From: Apis mellifera
Lineage: Eukaryota; Arthropoda; Insecta; Hymenoptera; Apidae
Length of the DNA: 64,000 nucleotides
Direction of reading: 5' to 3'
Assembly (NCBI RefSeq): GCF_003254395.2
Contig: NC_037641.1
Location: 7,171,001 to 7,235,000 of the forward strand
The translations under genes and the position numbers were made by a program. How positions within the stretch are numbered: the first letter of the stretch is position 1; each line of letters starts with the position of its first letter. The notes beneath the pieces were generated by a model. That model had not been told where the DNA came from. It was given only the letters and a program-made list of their open reading frames with translations, and searched no databases. Below, piece by piece: positions 1 through 12,500 of the stretch.

Positions 1-2230
1 GGGACCTCGCCGCGATGGAATCGGGCGAAACCCGAAAATTGAAATCGATTTCTCCGCCACTACTGCTCGACTACTACTCCGTGGCGCAATTTTCAATAGG
101 GATAAACATCCGTGAGTCCGGATTAACGAGAATGATTTAACGGGACCCGAAGCCCTCAATTTCGTTTACAAATGAACTTGCCGCCCAGGATGGTAATGCG
201 GACAAATTGCGGCCCATCCCTTACAGATATTAATGCCTCGGGTGTGCCGTTTTAATACGGGAGGAGGAGAGGAAGGCACGAGGAAGGCCTCGATTTCTCA
301 AACTTTTCTGACTTAATGCGCCCTCGTTCTCTTCCAAGAATTGGGCTAAACTGTGCATGCCGTTCTATCAAGTTAATCAAGACACGTGCAAGCGTATGAA
401 TAATTTTGCGAAAAGTGTTATTTCGTTTATTGCCTTATTCGAGAATTTTTTTTCAAATTTACTCGAATAGTTTTTTAATCATTTTTCCGCGAATATGCTT
501 GAAGTTTCGAAAGTGAAAGAACTAGACTTTTAGACTAATTAATTAATTGATTAAGAATAATATTGTCTTAAACTATTAATGACCCCAATAATTGGAAATT
601 ACTATTTGATCTCTAAATAATTGGTATCTCGATCAAATACAAACCCATCGTGTAGAATTTCTCTTGGACCGTGTTTCCCCGTGGTTTTCGAGTGTCGCAA
701 TAACCACGATTCGCGTCCGCAAACACAGTCCAATTCATTTTATCACGCTCAACATTCGAAACGAGCATGAAACATTGTTCGATCGCGGCTTAACGAACTG
801 GTTTCGCGAGTAGCATAACGTGAAAAAAAAAAAAAAGAAAAAAAGAAAAAAAGAAAAATCTTGTTTAGATGTGGCATTGTGACGAGAAACACAATTATTA
901 ATCTCGCGGATTAATCTATTTTATAGGGATTTGAAAATATAATCGAAACTGAAATTTCGAAATAAAATGCATTTCATTCGTGGACGTTCGACATGCATGA
1001 ATGAAGCATAATGTGGGAATGAAAAATGGAACGAGAAGGGAATTTTAACAAAGCGATACGAAATTGTCACGGGCTTGCGTCAAATAAAACAATAAAACGT
1101 TTCTCTCGGAAATATTTCGTAAAATGATTTTGTCGAATAATCTACGTTTTGATACAATTTGAATGATTCGGGGCAAGATTCAAATTGGTTTAAAAAATAT
1201 ACAATATATTTGGCGAGAAATACAATTTTATATTACATTTGATGTACTACCATATCAAAAGTCGAGCAAGATTCTCGATGGAGGATTGATTTTCTATTAA
1301 TGCAAAGAAGGATAATGCAAAGCGAGAAATGCAACGAAATCCAAAAAAAAAGAAAAATGTTATGCACATTGATAACAACACTTGCGTTAAAGGCATGTAC
1401 AAAAGAAAATTCTTTTTCACGTTTAAGAAAAGTTCATGATCATACGCTTCAACCGCGTATTATAAAACATGATACATAAAAATTCGATGAATAATATAAT
1501 TCATTCAGGACAATATTCGAATGAATATTCACTTGAAAATATTTTATCATAATTAAATTACCAAATGGGACAATCTTGGCGAGGATCTTTAATTAAGTGA
1601 AATGAAAATTATTTGGAATCATTGTTAGACCCGGCTGGTGGAGAGCGTGCATGTTGCACTCGTAATAGTTTTGAAGTATCGCGAAATCTATGTAAAGCAA
1701 TTCCGGTAAATGGATAACCGGAAATACGTGGGACCAAGCTCGGAAGATAACAGTTGCTGCGGTCGAGTTTGCGACATTTCAGCCAATGGGGATGTGTCGA
1801 GAAGGACTAGTGTTATTCGCGCTATGCCGAACCATTGGAGTAATTGGACTAATTACCCTACGCAATTATCCGGAATTAATCGAGATAAACCGCTTAATTA
1901 GCACAACGTTCGTTGTTGCTTGCTGCAGTACTCGTTGTTGATTCCAACTACCTCGAAATATATTATACACTATTTGAGAATCTTCATCTTCCTATCTTCC
2001 TATCTTCCTCGAATCGATATCTCGTGCGATTAGATCGCGAGATGATGAAATTTCTGATCGATTTTTTTTCCAAAATAAAATATTTCAAACTGTTTCAACG
2101 AAACATTGATTAATTACGATGGTTCTAGATACAATATTTGCACAAAATCAAGGCAGAAAATCAATTTTATTTCACAAATAAATTTTCACTGATAAACGCA
2201 TAAGATAAGAAGTCTCGAGATTTCCGGAAA
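1..2230. other. Noncoding DNA, no gene recognised
   Basis: AT-rich sequence with frequent CpG and no credible coding frame. A purine-only A-rich tract (runs of A broken by single G) lies at about 823-857. An 8-base match to the core of the Su(H) consensus, TGTGGGAA, lies at 1012-1019, but one such match is expected by chance in this length. Short frames at 1710-1901 and 1913-2113 have no recognisable domain and I do not call them genes. I see no splice pair, promoter motif or transposon end that I would support. Confidence 0.6.
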
Positions 2231-2800
2231 TATCCTAATTTACAGATCCCTCTTTCTACAGCTAAACTAAATATTATTACAGAAATTTTATACATAATCA
2301 ATTTTATTGCCTGATACTCGAATATTTAATACATTTTTGCACCAAAATCAAATTTTCCATAAGAATTCACACTAGTTTCTGCAATGATATCGAATCATAA
2401 ACTTGCAATGCTTTTTTCTAGTTTAACGCCGTTTAAATTATTCCACGATAAGATATCCTAATTTACAGGTCCCTCTTTCTAGCTAAACGAAATATTATTA
2501 CAGAAATTTTATACATAATCAATTTTATTGCCTGATACTCGAATATTTAATACATTTTTGCGCCAAAATAAAATTTTCCATAAGAATTCACACTAGTTTC
2601 TGCAATGATACCGAATCATAAACTTGCTTTTTTCTAGTTTAACGCCGTTTAAATTATTCCGCGATAGGATATCCTAATTTACAGATCCCTCTTTCTATAG
2701 CTAAACTAAATATTATTACAGAAATTTTATACATAATCAATTTTATTTTTTCTAATTTAACATCTAGTTTAACGCCGTTTAAATTATTCTATAGGATCGA
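2231..2800. repeat. Three-copy tandem repeat, ~216-223 bp unit
   Basis: The unit beginning TATCCTAATTTACAG starts at 2231, 2454 and 2670, giving periods of 223 and 216 bp. Each unit carries the blocks ATACATAATCAATTTTATT and GTTTAACGCCGTTTAAATT in the same order. The third copy has lost most of its middle (the part with CTGATACTCGAATATTTAAT and CACACTAGTTTCTGCAATGA) and ends in a diverged sequence near 2800. Copies differ by scattered substitutions and small indels, so the array is not brand new. There is no coding potential and no terminal inverted repeat, so this looks like replication or recombination duplication rather than a transposon. Confidence 0.92.
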
Positions 2801-4481
2801 ACCACATCGAGACGAGCGAACGAACAGGACGAATCGAATTAAAATCGTATTTCGATTTCCGGCCGCGCTTAGTTTGCTTCGTCATCAGACAAGTTCACAC
2901 GGCGAGTTTTCCGTAGTTGTTGGTCAACGTAGCCGCTTCCGCGCCGTTTTCGATTGGCCAATTAAGATTTACGCGTTCCCAGCAATGACACGACGATACT
3001 GCGCACGATTCGACAGTTCCCATGAATTTATCGTTTTATCGTTTGTTCCTATGCCAGCCAGATATCCGCGCCAGAACGACGTGCCACGTTCCTCGATCGG
3101 ATTTATTCGCTGCCCGGGGAAACAACATTCTGAACGCCATAAAGGAGCGAGATAACGACACGATCATCTATCGGCATATGCGCAATATTTTTTCTTTTTA
3201 TTTTTATTTTTTTTAATGCATTTATATGCGATGCGAAATTTGTACCATTTTTTAGATTAGATTTTTGAGGATGATCTTCGAGAAGCTAATTATTTGGGGG
3301 ATGAAGTTGGAATAATTTTTCAATTTCTTTTTTTTGATAGAAAATTCTGTTACGTATTAGCAACTTTCTCAACTTTATATCGAGTAGAACATCGGTTAGT
3401 TTGTAATTTCTAGAATTCACTTATACATTCGTTTATAGATGCGTGTACTCGTTTCATTGCTAAACTTGTACTCTCGCTAGAGAGAGAGGGGGGATATATT
3501 CATAATATTAATTATAAATTCGAGAAGGAAGTTTGCTAATAACCTTGGTAATAATGAAGCGATTCTGTGTTTAATTTTAAATGATACGATAATAATGGTG
3601 GAATAATATTAAAAAGCAACGCGATTAATTATTTCTTTCGCGCATCTCTCAATTTATATTCGAATTATATATATATTTAACATTTGCTTGTAACCTGGAA
3701 AAAAAACACGATATGGCATATTGGAGTTTCGACGTAAAAAGGGAACTTTATGAATAATAGTAGACATCGGAAAGCATTTTCAGGAAAACTGAAAATATTT
3801 ACATACGGTATTTGCAGAACACGAGCCGTTTTAACCAAAAATATTTTTGTTCCTCCGTTTTATATCCCTCTAAAAAAGTTTCGAACCCTTTTGTTTTCTA
3901 CTCCTGTCGCTCGCAAAATGAATGCTTCGTTTATAGTTTTCATTTGAACATGTATTGAAAAATACATGATGAAACTCAGACGACGAAACGTTGCTGCAAA
4001 ATATTATAACAATTCCTTAATTTCCATTGCTACTTCACAATTTTAATTGGATTTACTTTATAACTTTCCTCCTTACGACTACAAATATTTCAATCTCCAT
4101 CATTGAACATAAACATTTTCTCTTGTTATTTTATCTTTATCAATTAACGTACTCTTTTATCACGATAGAAAACAATAACGAATTATCGAATACTTTAAAA
4201 GAAAAAAAGAAATCATCCCTGTTCCAATCTCTTTCGTCAACCTCATTCTTCTCGATTACATTCAAGGCCAATTCCATTAATCTCGCGCAATCTCTCAGAG
4301 TAGTTTCGTTATTTAAAAAATTATACTTACCCGGCCAATGACGTGGGCGGAATAATAATTAAGGCGGCCAAGATAAGTCGCGTCGAATATTAATAAAATC
4401 CCCTCCCCTCAGTAATTAACCCAAGCAAAAAATTAATAAATCATTCGCACCGTTGACCGTTGACAATTATCTCTGTTACAG
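2801..4481. other. Noncoding DNA with a GC-richer island at 2810-3180
   Basis: The left part (about 2810-3180) is clearly richer in G+C and CpG than its flanks. It holds a 10-bp palindrome of two abutting CCAAT boxes, ATTGGCCAAT, at 2953-2962, which resembles promoter or NF-Y-type architecture. The overlapping frames at 2874-3155 and 3022-3216 show no domain. I found no convincing initiator or donor site, so a promoter here is only a possibility. The rest is AT-rich, with a short GA run at 3480-3490 and a tandem CCGTTGA/CCGTTGA just left of the candidate exon at 4482. Confidence 0.5.
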
Positions 4482-4532
4482 AGCAACAGAAGCCAGCCAG
4501 CCATCGGATTGAAGCAGACGCCCAAGGCTCGG
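4482..4532 (+). CDS. Possible 51-nt internal exon of an unidentified gene
   Basis: A polypyrimidine-like acceptor (TTATCTCTGTTACAG, AG at 4480-4481) is followed 51 nt later by a consensus donor, CGG|GTAAGT (GT at 4533-4534). The exon length is divisible by three, and in phase 0 it reads SNRSQPAIGLKQTPKAR with no stop; a second frame (QQKPASHRIEADAQGSG) is also open and the third has a stop. A TTGAC element just upstream could serve as branch site. Length, phase and strong donor fit a cassette exon in a long-intron gene. I do not recognise the peptide and see no partner coding exon in the window, so a chance pairing of splice-like signals is a serious alternative. Confidence 0.25.
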
Positions 4533-7224
4533 GTAAGTTTTTCCACCTTCTACGGTGGGGAAAATCCACCTCCTCCGTTTTCTCCCCTTTTTGCCGCGCG
4601 GAAATTCAAATAAGGGAACGATCTCGCCTCGAAACTAGTTAGCAGCAGCTCGTTAGCAGGCCCGATCGATGCCCACCTCGACCGAGTTCCACCCGTACTT
4701 TTGACCAAACAACTTTTTCAAATCTCCTCCTTTTCCAGCCTCCTCGAGGAAAGTTGAAATAGGCAACCCCTTCTCTCTCTCTCTCTCTTCACGTACGCGT
4801 ACGTGCGCTCGTATATCTTCTCGAGGCAGCGAACCACGAAATCGGCGGGGAGGGAACGGAGGGACACGTAGTAGTATAATTTTACGACTTTAGTTTCGCC
4901 AATTTCTCGAAAGTATCGGGGAGGGGGTTGAAACGATGTCGTCGAGACGTTTGTTTGTAATTTACGATCGTTGAATCGCGTGTCGTGCAATCCGGTTATG
5001 CAACGTTAACTTGTCCCTTTGACGAAATCGTCTTGCATTTATGTGAATTGTGTATGTATATATACATATTTTAAAATCGACGATTTTCGGTTGTTGGTGA
5101 TATTCTAGTTCGATTACGTTCATGGATTATTCGATAAAGTTGTTATCGAATAGAAATTGTAATAATTAAAGCGATAAATAATAAGGGGATAATTTCGAGT
5201 TTGATCATCGCAACTGGTTTAAATTAATTAGCATTGTTTGCTGTCGTATATATTTACCTTGAATAATAACATCGATTACGTTATCATTGTTATTAATAAT
5301 AAAATTCAACGAATGGAGCGATATTTACAGAGTAAGTAATTAAATCTCCAAATAAAAAAGTGATCGAAATAACGGGAACTAAAGCGAAAATTAAACCTTT
5401 CCCGAACTTCGTCGAATTGATAAAGTTTAATAAAGTTTAATCGAGTTTTGATCGTTGCGAGGAAGACGATGTCTTTTTTCTTTTTTTTTCGAAAAGATCG
5501 AGGATGAGACTCACTGCTCGTAGAATCGTGGCGATCGTTCGCGGGCGTAACATTACGCGCCCCGTGTGTTAGAGACAACCGGGAAGAGGAAGCGTACGGG
5601 CGAACAAAGCCACTAAATGACATACTCTATCCACGGTGTGCACGTGACGCGTGCGCTCCGTTTTAATCCCCACTGGGCCTACTTATTCTGCCAGACAGAC
5701 GGGGACAGTGTGGAACAAAGGGGGGCAAAGGTTGGATATCTCTGTCTCTAGGTGGAAAAATCAGCGGGAAAACAAACGGGAAGCTGAGACGGAAACGATC
5801 GATGATTCGTTCGTTACATGCGAGATAAGTTAATTGACAAGGGGTCAGGTTATTAATTTCTCGATCGATGATCGAAATCGAAGGGAAATAATTTTCCTCA
5901 AAGGAATGTTAATCGTGTAGGGGAATTTGTGTAGGGATTCTCGGACAATATAATTTTTAATTTTTGTAGAAAATTGTATTCCAGCAAAATCGAGTAAAAT
6001 TCTTTTTATATTTCACTTTTTGTATCACCATATATATTTTGTACACGGTATATACTGCGTATTCTGTGTCTCGTACCACATGCTCTATGCAGCAGAGAAA
6101 GTCTTTTTACTTTTCACTTTTCATCTGCTTCCTCTTTTTTAATCTTCCGCTTTTCCGCGCAAAAGCTTTGACACGTCGCGCCCCAACGAAAAACCTTGTG
6201 TATCGATTACTTTTGTGTGTACGCGAATTTCAATAACTGTTCGACTGAGTGAAATTTTCGTGAATTATTATTATTTCGATAATTCGTAGATGTTAAATTT
6301 GTCGATAAACAAACTATCTATAAATATTTAATTGACACGGAATTATTAGGATTTCAATATTTAACTATATATACATATACGGAGAAATGGCAATAAAGGG
6401 GAAAAAATGTATCGATACGCTCAATTTAATTTATATAACTCGAAAATGTAACGTAATAGCATTACTCACAATATCGAACAAAACCAAAAATTCCATTTAC
6501 GGCCGCCATTGCTAGACAACAAAAGCCGTCCCTTAAATTGAATCAAATTACGCGAGTGAATCCCTCGATTTCGCCAATCCGACCGATCCATCATCCTTTA
6601 ATTAACGTAATGATCGATGTGTCACTAAAATCTCGCTCCCCCCCTCCTTCGATAAAATCGATCGATTTCTCGTGATCATTCAACTCGTTCGGAATCATTT
6701 GTCACCGTACCAAAGCCACGCTTCATTTTTCACCCACGAAAAAAAAAAAAGACTTTTTCTCGAGCTTTTCAATACCGTTGTTTCGATCCGTTATTTCGTT
6801 CGAAATAATTTCCGCGAACGGCGCGAACGAAAAGCAAAGGAATGGCAACGTCCCACGGAACGGCGCGAAATCGCGCGGTCCAATTTCGCGAGATTGCTTG
6901 CGACCCTTTGGGGGAGCCATCCTCGTGGAAAAGAGCTTCTTCGAGGGTGCTCGTATTTTTTTCCAACTCCTCCCCGAAAAGGAAATGCGGCTTTCCTTCC
7001 TCCAATTGTAGCCTACAATAGTCAGATGCAATCCGAACGGATTGTCTAACGCTCGTATCCCGCAATGCATTACAATTTAATACGCCATTCCTTTAGAACT
7101 GTCCACCATTCCTAGATTTAATTCGTGACGTTACGATTATACACATAGTATAAATGTTTGTTTGTCTCCATTAAAGAGAGTATTTTTTCTTTCTCTCTCT
7201 CTAGAATATTTTTTGTTATTGTCG
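4533..7224. other. Noncoding DNA, no gene recognised
   Basis: Contains a CT dinucleotide run at about 4771-4789 running into a perfect 16-bp palindrome at 4790-4805, a 16-bp AT palindrome near 5052-5067, and a duplicated ATAAAGTTTA at about 5425-5440. Overlapping frames around 6672-7070 occur on both strands and none has a recognisable domain. A second minus-strand GTAAGT donor-like site sits near 4326 without a clear acceptor. Confidence 0.55.
4790..4805. repeat. Perfect 16-bp GC-rich palindrome
   Basis: The sequence CACGTACGCGTACGTG is its own reverse complement. It directly follows a CT repeat. It has alternating purine-pyrimidine character, so it could also adopt Z-DNA or a small cruciform. 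No specific binding factor is assigned. Confidence 0.85.
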
Positions 7225-7238
7225 CTGGCACGTGCCAG
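7225..7238. promoter_or_regulatory. Palindromic Hairy/E(spl)-type E-box
   Basis: CTGGCACGTGCCAG is a perfect 14-bp palindrome centred on CACGTG. Its inner 12 bases, TGGCACGTGCCA, match the optimum described for E(spl)-class bHLH-Orange repressors (TGGCACGTGYYA). It lies in AT-rich DNA far from any visible promoter, which fits a distal element. CACGTG boxes are also bound by Myc/Max, USF and Clock/Cycle-type factors, so the factor is inferred only from the flanking TGG/CCA. Confidence 0.45.
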
Positions 7239-10200
7239 TTTTTACAATTTCTTGAACTGAAAATTTCTACCGTATATCCTCTAATTATATTTTATATACG
7301 TCGTAAATAATCGTGTTTTCTCTCCATAAATCGAGTTAGAAGAAAATTCCTTTTGATTACGAAAATTAATTAATATTTATAACAAGTAAGTATCGAAAGG
7401 GATTATGCTTTAAGGGAAAAAATAAAATTTCCCTTTGCGTATCCTCGATGTAGCAACCAACTTATCGCCTTACGAAGAATGGGAAGGATAAAAAGAACAG
7501 CATTCGTTTAATTTTCACAAACTATGGAATTATCTCAAACCGTAATTAAAATTTCTTGGAATATAAAATTGGAAAAGAATGCTTTTATTTTCCTCCTTTA
7601 TATTTGTCAAAGCATAAGCTCTTCTCCTCCTCCGTCTTTAATTATATATACGTTTTAATGTGTGGCAAATGCTCGTGTGTGTAAAATTTCAGAATATTCG
7701 CGAATATGCATATTTCACAATGCGTTAGAAACGTCGATTTTACACCTCGTTACATTTTACTGCCTCTGAACCATACCCATGGATACGGAAACGTCTCTGA
7801 ATTATAACTACCGTGAACTCTACTAATTTAACTAGCCGATGAGGCGAGATTGTGCCCTGGAGGAAGCGCTAACCTTCGTCAAAGTGCATACGACGCAAGG
7901 AATGGATACACGTACGACTAGTCGTGATTAGTCAGATGACAGCAGACTTTTGATACTCGTGCCGATAAAAACTCTTCGTCGAAATTTTCGCTTAATTGAA
8001 ATTTTTCAATTAAATTTCGTTATTATAATCTTATGGGAATTGATTAAATGTTTTTTTAATTTGACCCGTAGAAAAATTAAATGCCTTAGTTGAAAACATT
8101 TTTAACTAAAATTCGCTCGTATTTAACATACGTGTATCTTTCTTTTTATATTCTATTCTATTAGCAAGGGAATATAAAACACAAAGGATAATTTAATAAT
8201 AATGGAAATTCAGAAACAGAAGTGAATATTTTTTTGTTAAAAAAATTCTAAAATAATGTATATTTAGTTAAATCCCGCGTGATTTTTATTGTAGTTTTTT
8301 TTATATAAAATCGTGTGTCTATATATCGATCCATTTAATGAAATTATTATATTCTGTTCATTGAAATTCTGTTTATTTTTTGAAAAATAAAATGATATAT
8401 CCATCTGGAGAAACAACGTTCCAATTTTACAACGTATAACATTATTACAATTTTTCCTCAAGTTTATTCATTGTATAGATACAAATTTAAATTCACTTTC
8501 ACTATTGTTGCTATTAAAAAAAAAAAAAAATGAAAATGTAGTACATAAAACAAAATTTAAAACTTTTTCTGGATGATTAAATTTAAAAGTCCACTTTAAA
8601 TAATTTGACTTAGAAAATTATAAAAAATATAGCATTTCTAATATTATCGTTCAATTAATAACTATTAATCACTGACCAATCACTGCATTCGAACATTTCA
8701 AACTATGAATAATCGATTGCTAACCACGTTTCTCGCTCGCTTAATCCTTGACTTTCCTTCGCTTGACCTGTTTCATTCCCATCCAGTTTCGCAATCGATT
8801 TACGATCATACCGACTCAAAAGTTGAGATTCCATTATACATATATAACGATTTTAATATATTTTCCAGAGAAATCGAAAGATTTTGCATCGTTAATGATC
8901 CGCGACTTTCATTTTTAAAATAAAATTATATATCATTGCCTATACGTATTTCAGGAAAATGCATCGATTTTGACAACACAATTCGTTGGTTTATCCGAAA
9001 TAGAAAATTCACGATATATGGACGATTTTGTTCAAACTGTGTGCTACCATTATCTTTTCGATGATGTTTCTCGTTTCCTAACCGCATCACGATATTAGAC
9101 AATACATTTTACATGAATGCATTCACGAAATACGGATCAAATGTACTGTAAACAATTTGGTCAAAATAAATAGAATATTTACTCGATAGATATTCATTTT
9201 TAAATATGATCGATGATCGTGCTTTTTTTTTTAATAGAATGAAAAAATTTTAAACGTCTAGATTCCAAAATTTTTAAATCGAGTTTCATAAAAAGAAAAA
9301 TATATATTGTCTTTTTCTACGAAACATTTCAATAATTTTATATGATTAATAGTGAACGAATGGGAAAAAATAGGACGAAGGATGAAAAGATATTTGACAA
9401 ACAATGTAATATTTATGTTCAACGATTTTTCAGATAATTAAAATCATCCCACGAATGGAAAGTTCGTGGAACAAAAAATTCATAGTGGATCAATAAGCTT
9501 CCCGAAATCGAATCGACGAACGTGCCACGAATAATTTGATTTCTTTCTCCCGCGGGTTAAAAAGCGCGCTCATTCAGCCGAAATAATGATCGTCGGTTTC
9601 GACGAGATATTCAAACTCGAAAATATCGAAGTAACAAAGAGGGGCAAATTACGTTGCGAATTTTTTAGTTATCGAACATTTTCGCGCGCCAATTAGTACC
9701 CACCGGAATATTCCACCAACGTTGCGAATTTCTTTTTTCTTTTTTTTTTTCCGACAATGTTAATTTGACCGGCATTTTTTAATAAAAAGAGGAAATCATC
9801 GAGTTTCGTTCGAATTTACGTACGTGAGAAACGATTCCAGTAATTGAAATCGGTATGTAATTATCATGATCTTTTTAACAAACAACGAGAAAAAAAAAAG
9901 GGAGAAAATGAAGGGAAAATGAAGAGGCATTTGCAAATATCGAATTTAAATTTACTTTACCGCGTATGAATTATTCATGAAAACACGAATTCTAAACATT
10001 TTCGCTATATCGAGTATGCGATCAGCGAGCCCATCATCGGGTTATTTCCGATTTCAAAAACTTTTGCTACATTTAGTTTGAATTGAATTATTATAAAAAT
10101 ATGTGGCACTTGCCCATTGATATTTTATCAATCCTCGATGGAATAAAAATGTTGAATTTCTGAGTTAACATATTTATAAATCACAAGCCATATGGAAATT

Positions 10201-10677
10201 TTACAAAGGATCTTAAATATGTAGAATTTGAGAATTAAGGGTGAAAAAGGATTAATTTTAAAGTAAAGCATGCGAAAGAGAAGAAAAGAAGAGAAATCTA
10301 GGACAATAAGAAGTAAGCTTTAACGGAAGAACTTTTCTTGTTGAATTAAATTTTTATTCCATCTTCGAGAGATCCTTATTCAGCCAAAACTAAGTATATA
10401 GATTGAAAAAGAATGAAAGGAAAAAAAGAAAATGAAACGAATTGCCAAAATGCAACTTTTCAACGGGATTCGTTTTCTTTGATTCATATTTCCTTATCAT
10501 CTTGATTGTCATTTCATCTCATTCAGCAACAGATTTTCTACAAGTCTCGCAATTTCGCAAAACTATCTCATTTTCTCTCAGCAATCGTTGCATCTTCTAA
10601 ATGAGCTCGACTCGTCGCGATTCGAGACTACGAGGCTGAAAACCAAGTGGCAAAAGAAGATTTCAATTTCGCCTCAC
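7239..10677. other. AT-rich noncoding DNA
   Basis: No coding frame longer than about 70 codons and no recognisable domain. Contains many A/T homopolymers (for example 8517-8530 and 9220-9232) and no tandem array. The segment 9400-10100 has moderately more CpG. I see nothing else to support. Confidence 0.6.
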
Positions 10678-10692
10678 CTTCGAATTCTCCTT
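10678..10692 (-). other. Possible 15-nt microexon (minus strand)
   Basis: Reading the minus strand, a pyrimidine-rich acceptor (TTTTATTTCGCGTTACAG) is followed by AAGGAGAATTCGAAG and then a donor-like GTGAGG. The 15 nt keep frame and in phase 0 read KENSK. Neuronal genes of animals use in-frame microexons of this size, but paired splice-like signals this close together also occur by chance. There is no neighbouring coding exon in the window to anchor it. Confidence 0.12.
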
Positions 10693-12500
10693 CTGTAACG
10701 CGAAATAAAAGTCACTTCCACTCGTTCCTCCATATAATTTCTCTTTGTTCCTCGTGAGGCACAACGATTTTCCCTTTTTCGTCCGAGAGATTGTCTCACA
10801 GTTTGATTATTACAATTATCACAATCGCTTTGACAATGCATCGCGCCAGTCATCAAACTGCTTGCAATGCATATAATGTATTCAAATTGAAGTTGAGCTT
10901 GTCTGTGAAGATCATAGTTCGAAGGAACAAGTTGTTTCACTGTGTGTTCAAATTTCGAAACTCATAAGATCCTGTTCTACAAGTGCTTCTACCTTTATTG
11001 GATCTATCTTGAACTTTAACACGTTTAAAGAGGATTGAAGAGAAATGAATTTTATAATGCTGATTGAACAAATTGAAAAGATGAAATTCCTTGATCGTTA
11101 ATATAAAATCTGTTGTCGAAACAATAATATTTTATCCAACATATGGATATGATAAGCAACATCTAAGATATCCTCAAACTTTTATCGTTTCTCTTTTTCC
11201 CTTACCCATAATCAAAGACTAGGTTCATCATAAATCAACATATCTTTTCCAGAATCCAAAAAGTATCCGAAACCCAACAGATACGTTACACGAGAACGCG
11301 TGATGTTCTCTAAAACACATTCTCTTAGCCACATCTTTAAAGCTAGCAAAAATCTCCTCTTATCCCTTCAATCTTCGTCACACGAGATTTCATCAAAGTT
11401 TCAACGTTGTTACGCTTCATTCATACGTCGACTGAGCCCGTTATGTTGCATAAAATCTTCATCCAATTATCGAACACGCCCTGCATCTCGCCAAATATAC
11501 CCCTCCGACTCGAAATTCGATCCTATGTACAATTTCTAACATCCATATCCTCTTTACGAATGAAATAATCGTCGAAAATAAGAATATGCTTGTCGTAAAA
11601 ATTAAATTCTTGTTGAAATGATTGTTGAATCATAACAATAAATTCCAAATATTAAATATTAAATTCCAAATATCATAACAATCACTATATTAGACAAGAA
11701 TACAATTACTCTTTGAATTTTTACGAGATAAAATATATAAAATATTTAGATTGTCAATGCTCGATCATCCTGTTGTAAAAAATATTCTTACAATGCTGAA
11801 ACACCAAAAACGAATTTCATCCTTAAAGAAATTTTTCTTTCGCGTGTAACCAAAATTACGGTTTGCACGCGTTCACAAAAATTAGATTTTCCTCGAGTAA
11901 AACAGCAGTTAGGATATTTTCATTCAGGAATCACGATAAAGCAGGAAAGGATAGCTCTTTTAAACGTCACAATATTTCGAGCCGGGCTTCTCGCCAGTGT
12001 AACGAATTGGCCCGCTGCTAATTACAATTACAAATAGCCGTACGACCTTCCTGCAATTGCTAAGCTCGCCGTGCATCCCCTTTTGCGAGGCTACATCTCC
12101 TCCCCCGTATTTCTGTCTTTATCCCCCCCCCCTTCCTAGCCGGCGAACACCAACCTCTTGCGCGTATCTACATTGGGATGCGCTCATAGATATGCAAATT
12201 CTTGGCAACGGAGGCCGACTACAAGCCGGCCTCGCTTCTGAATTAAACGAGTATTCGAGCAAACCTCGGAATTACCTACGCGTTCTATTGGTTGTGCGAC
12301 CACCGATTAATGCAGTGACGTGGCTAACATTCCGCGTAATAGATAGACGTGATTTATGGTTGGAGGATGATTGGTATTCGGGGGAGAAAAATATGGATTG
12401 ATAGAGAGAGAGGGAAGGGAAGGGATGATGATATCGCTTGTGGTATTCGTAGTTGTGCTTGCTAAGTTGCAATTGTGATTAATGAAGTGGGATTCGAGAC
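10693..12500. other. Noncoding DNA, no gene recognised
   Basis: Mixed composition. A short direct repeat of AAATTCCAAATAT lies near 11640-11675. The segment 11970-12320 is GC-richer and carries C-runs (around 12124-12135) but no coding signature. Frames at 12057-12401 and 12272-12472 overlap on opposite strands and look like chance frames. Confidence 0.55.
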
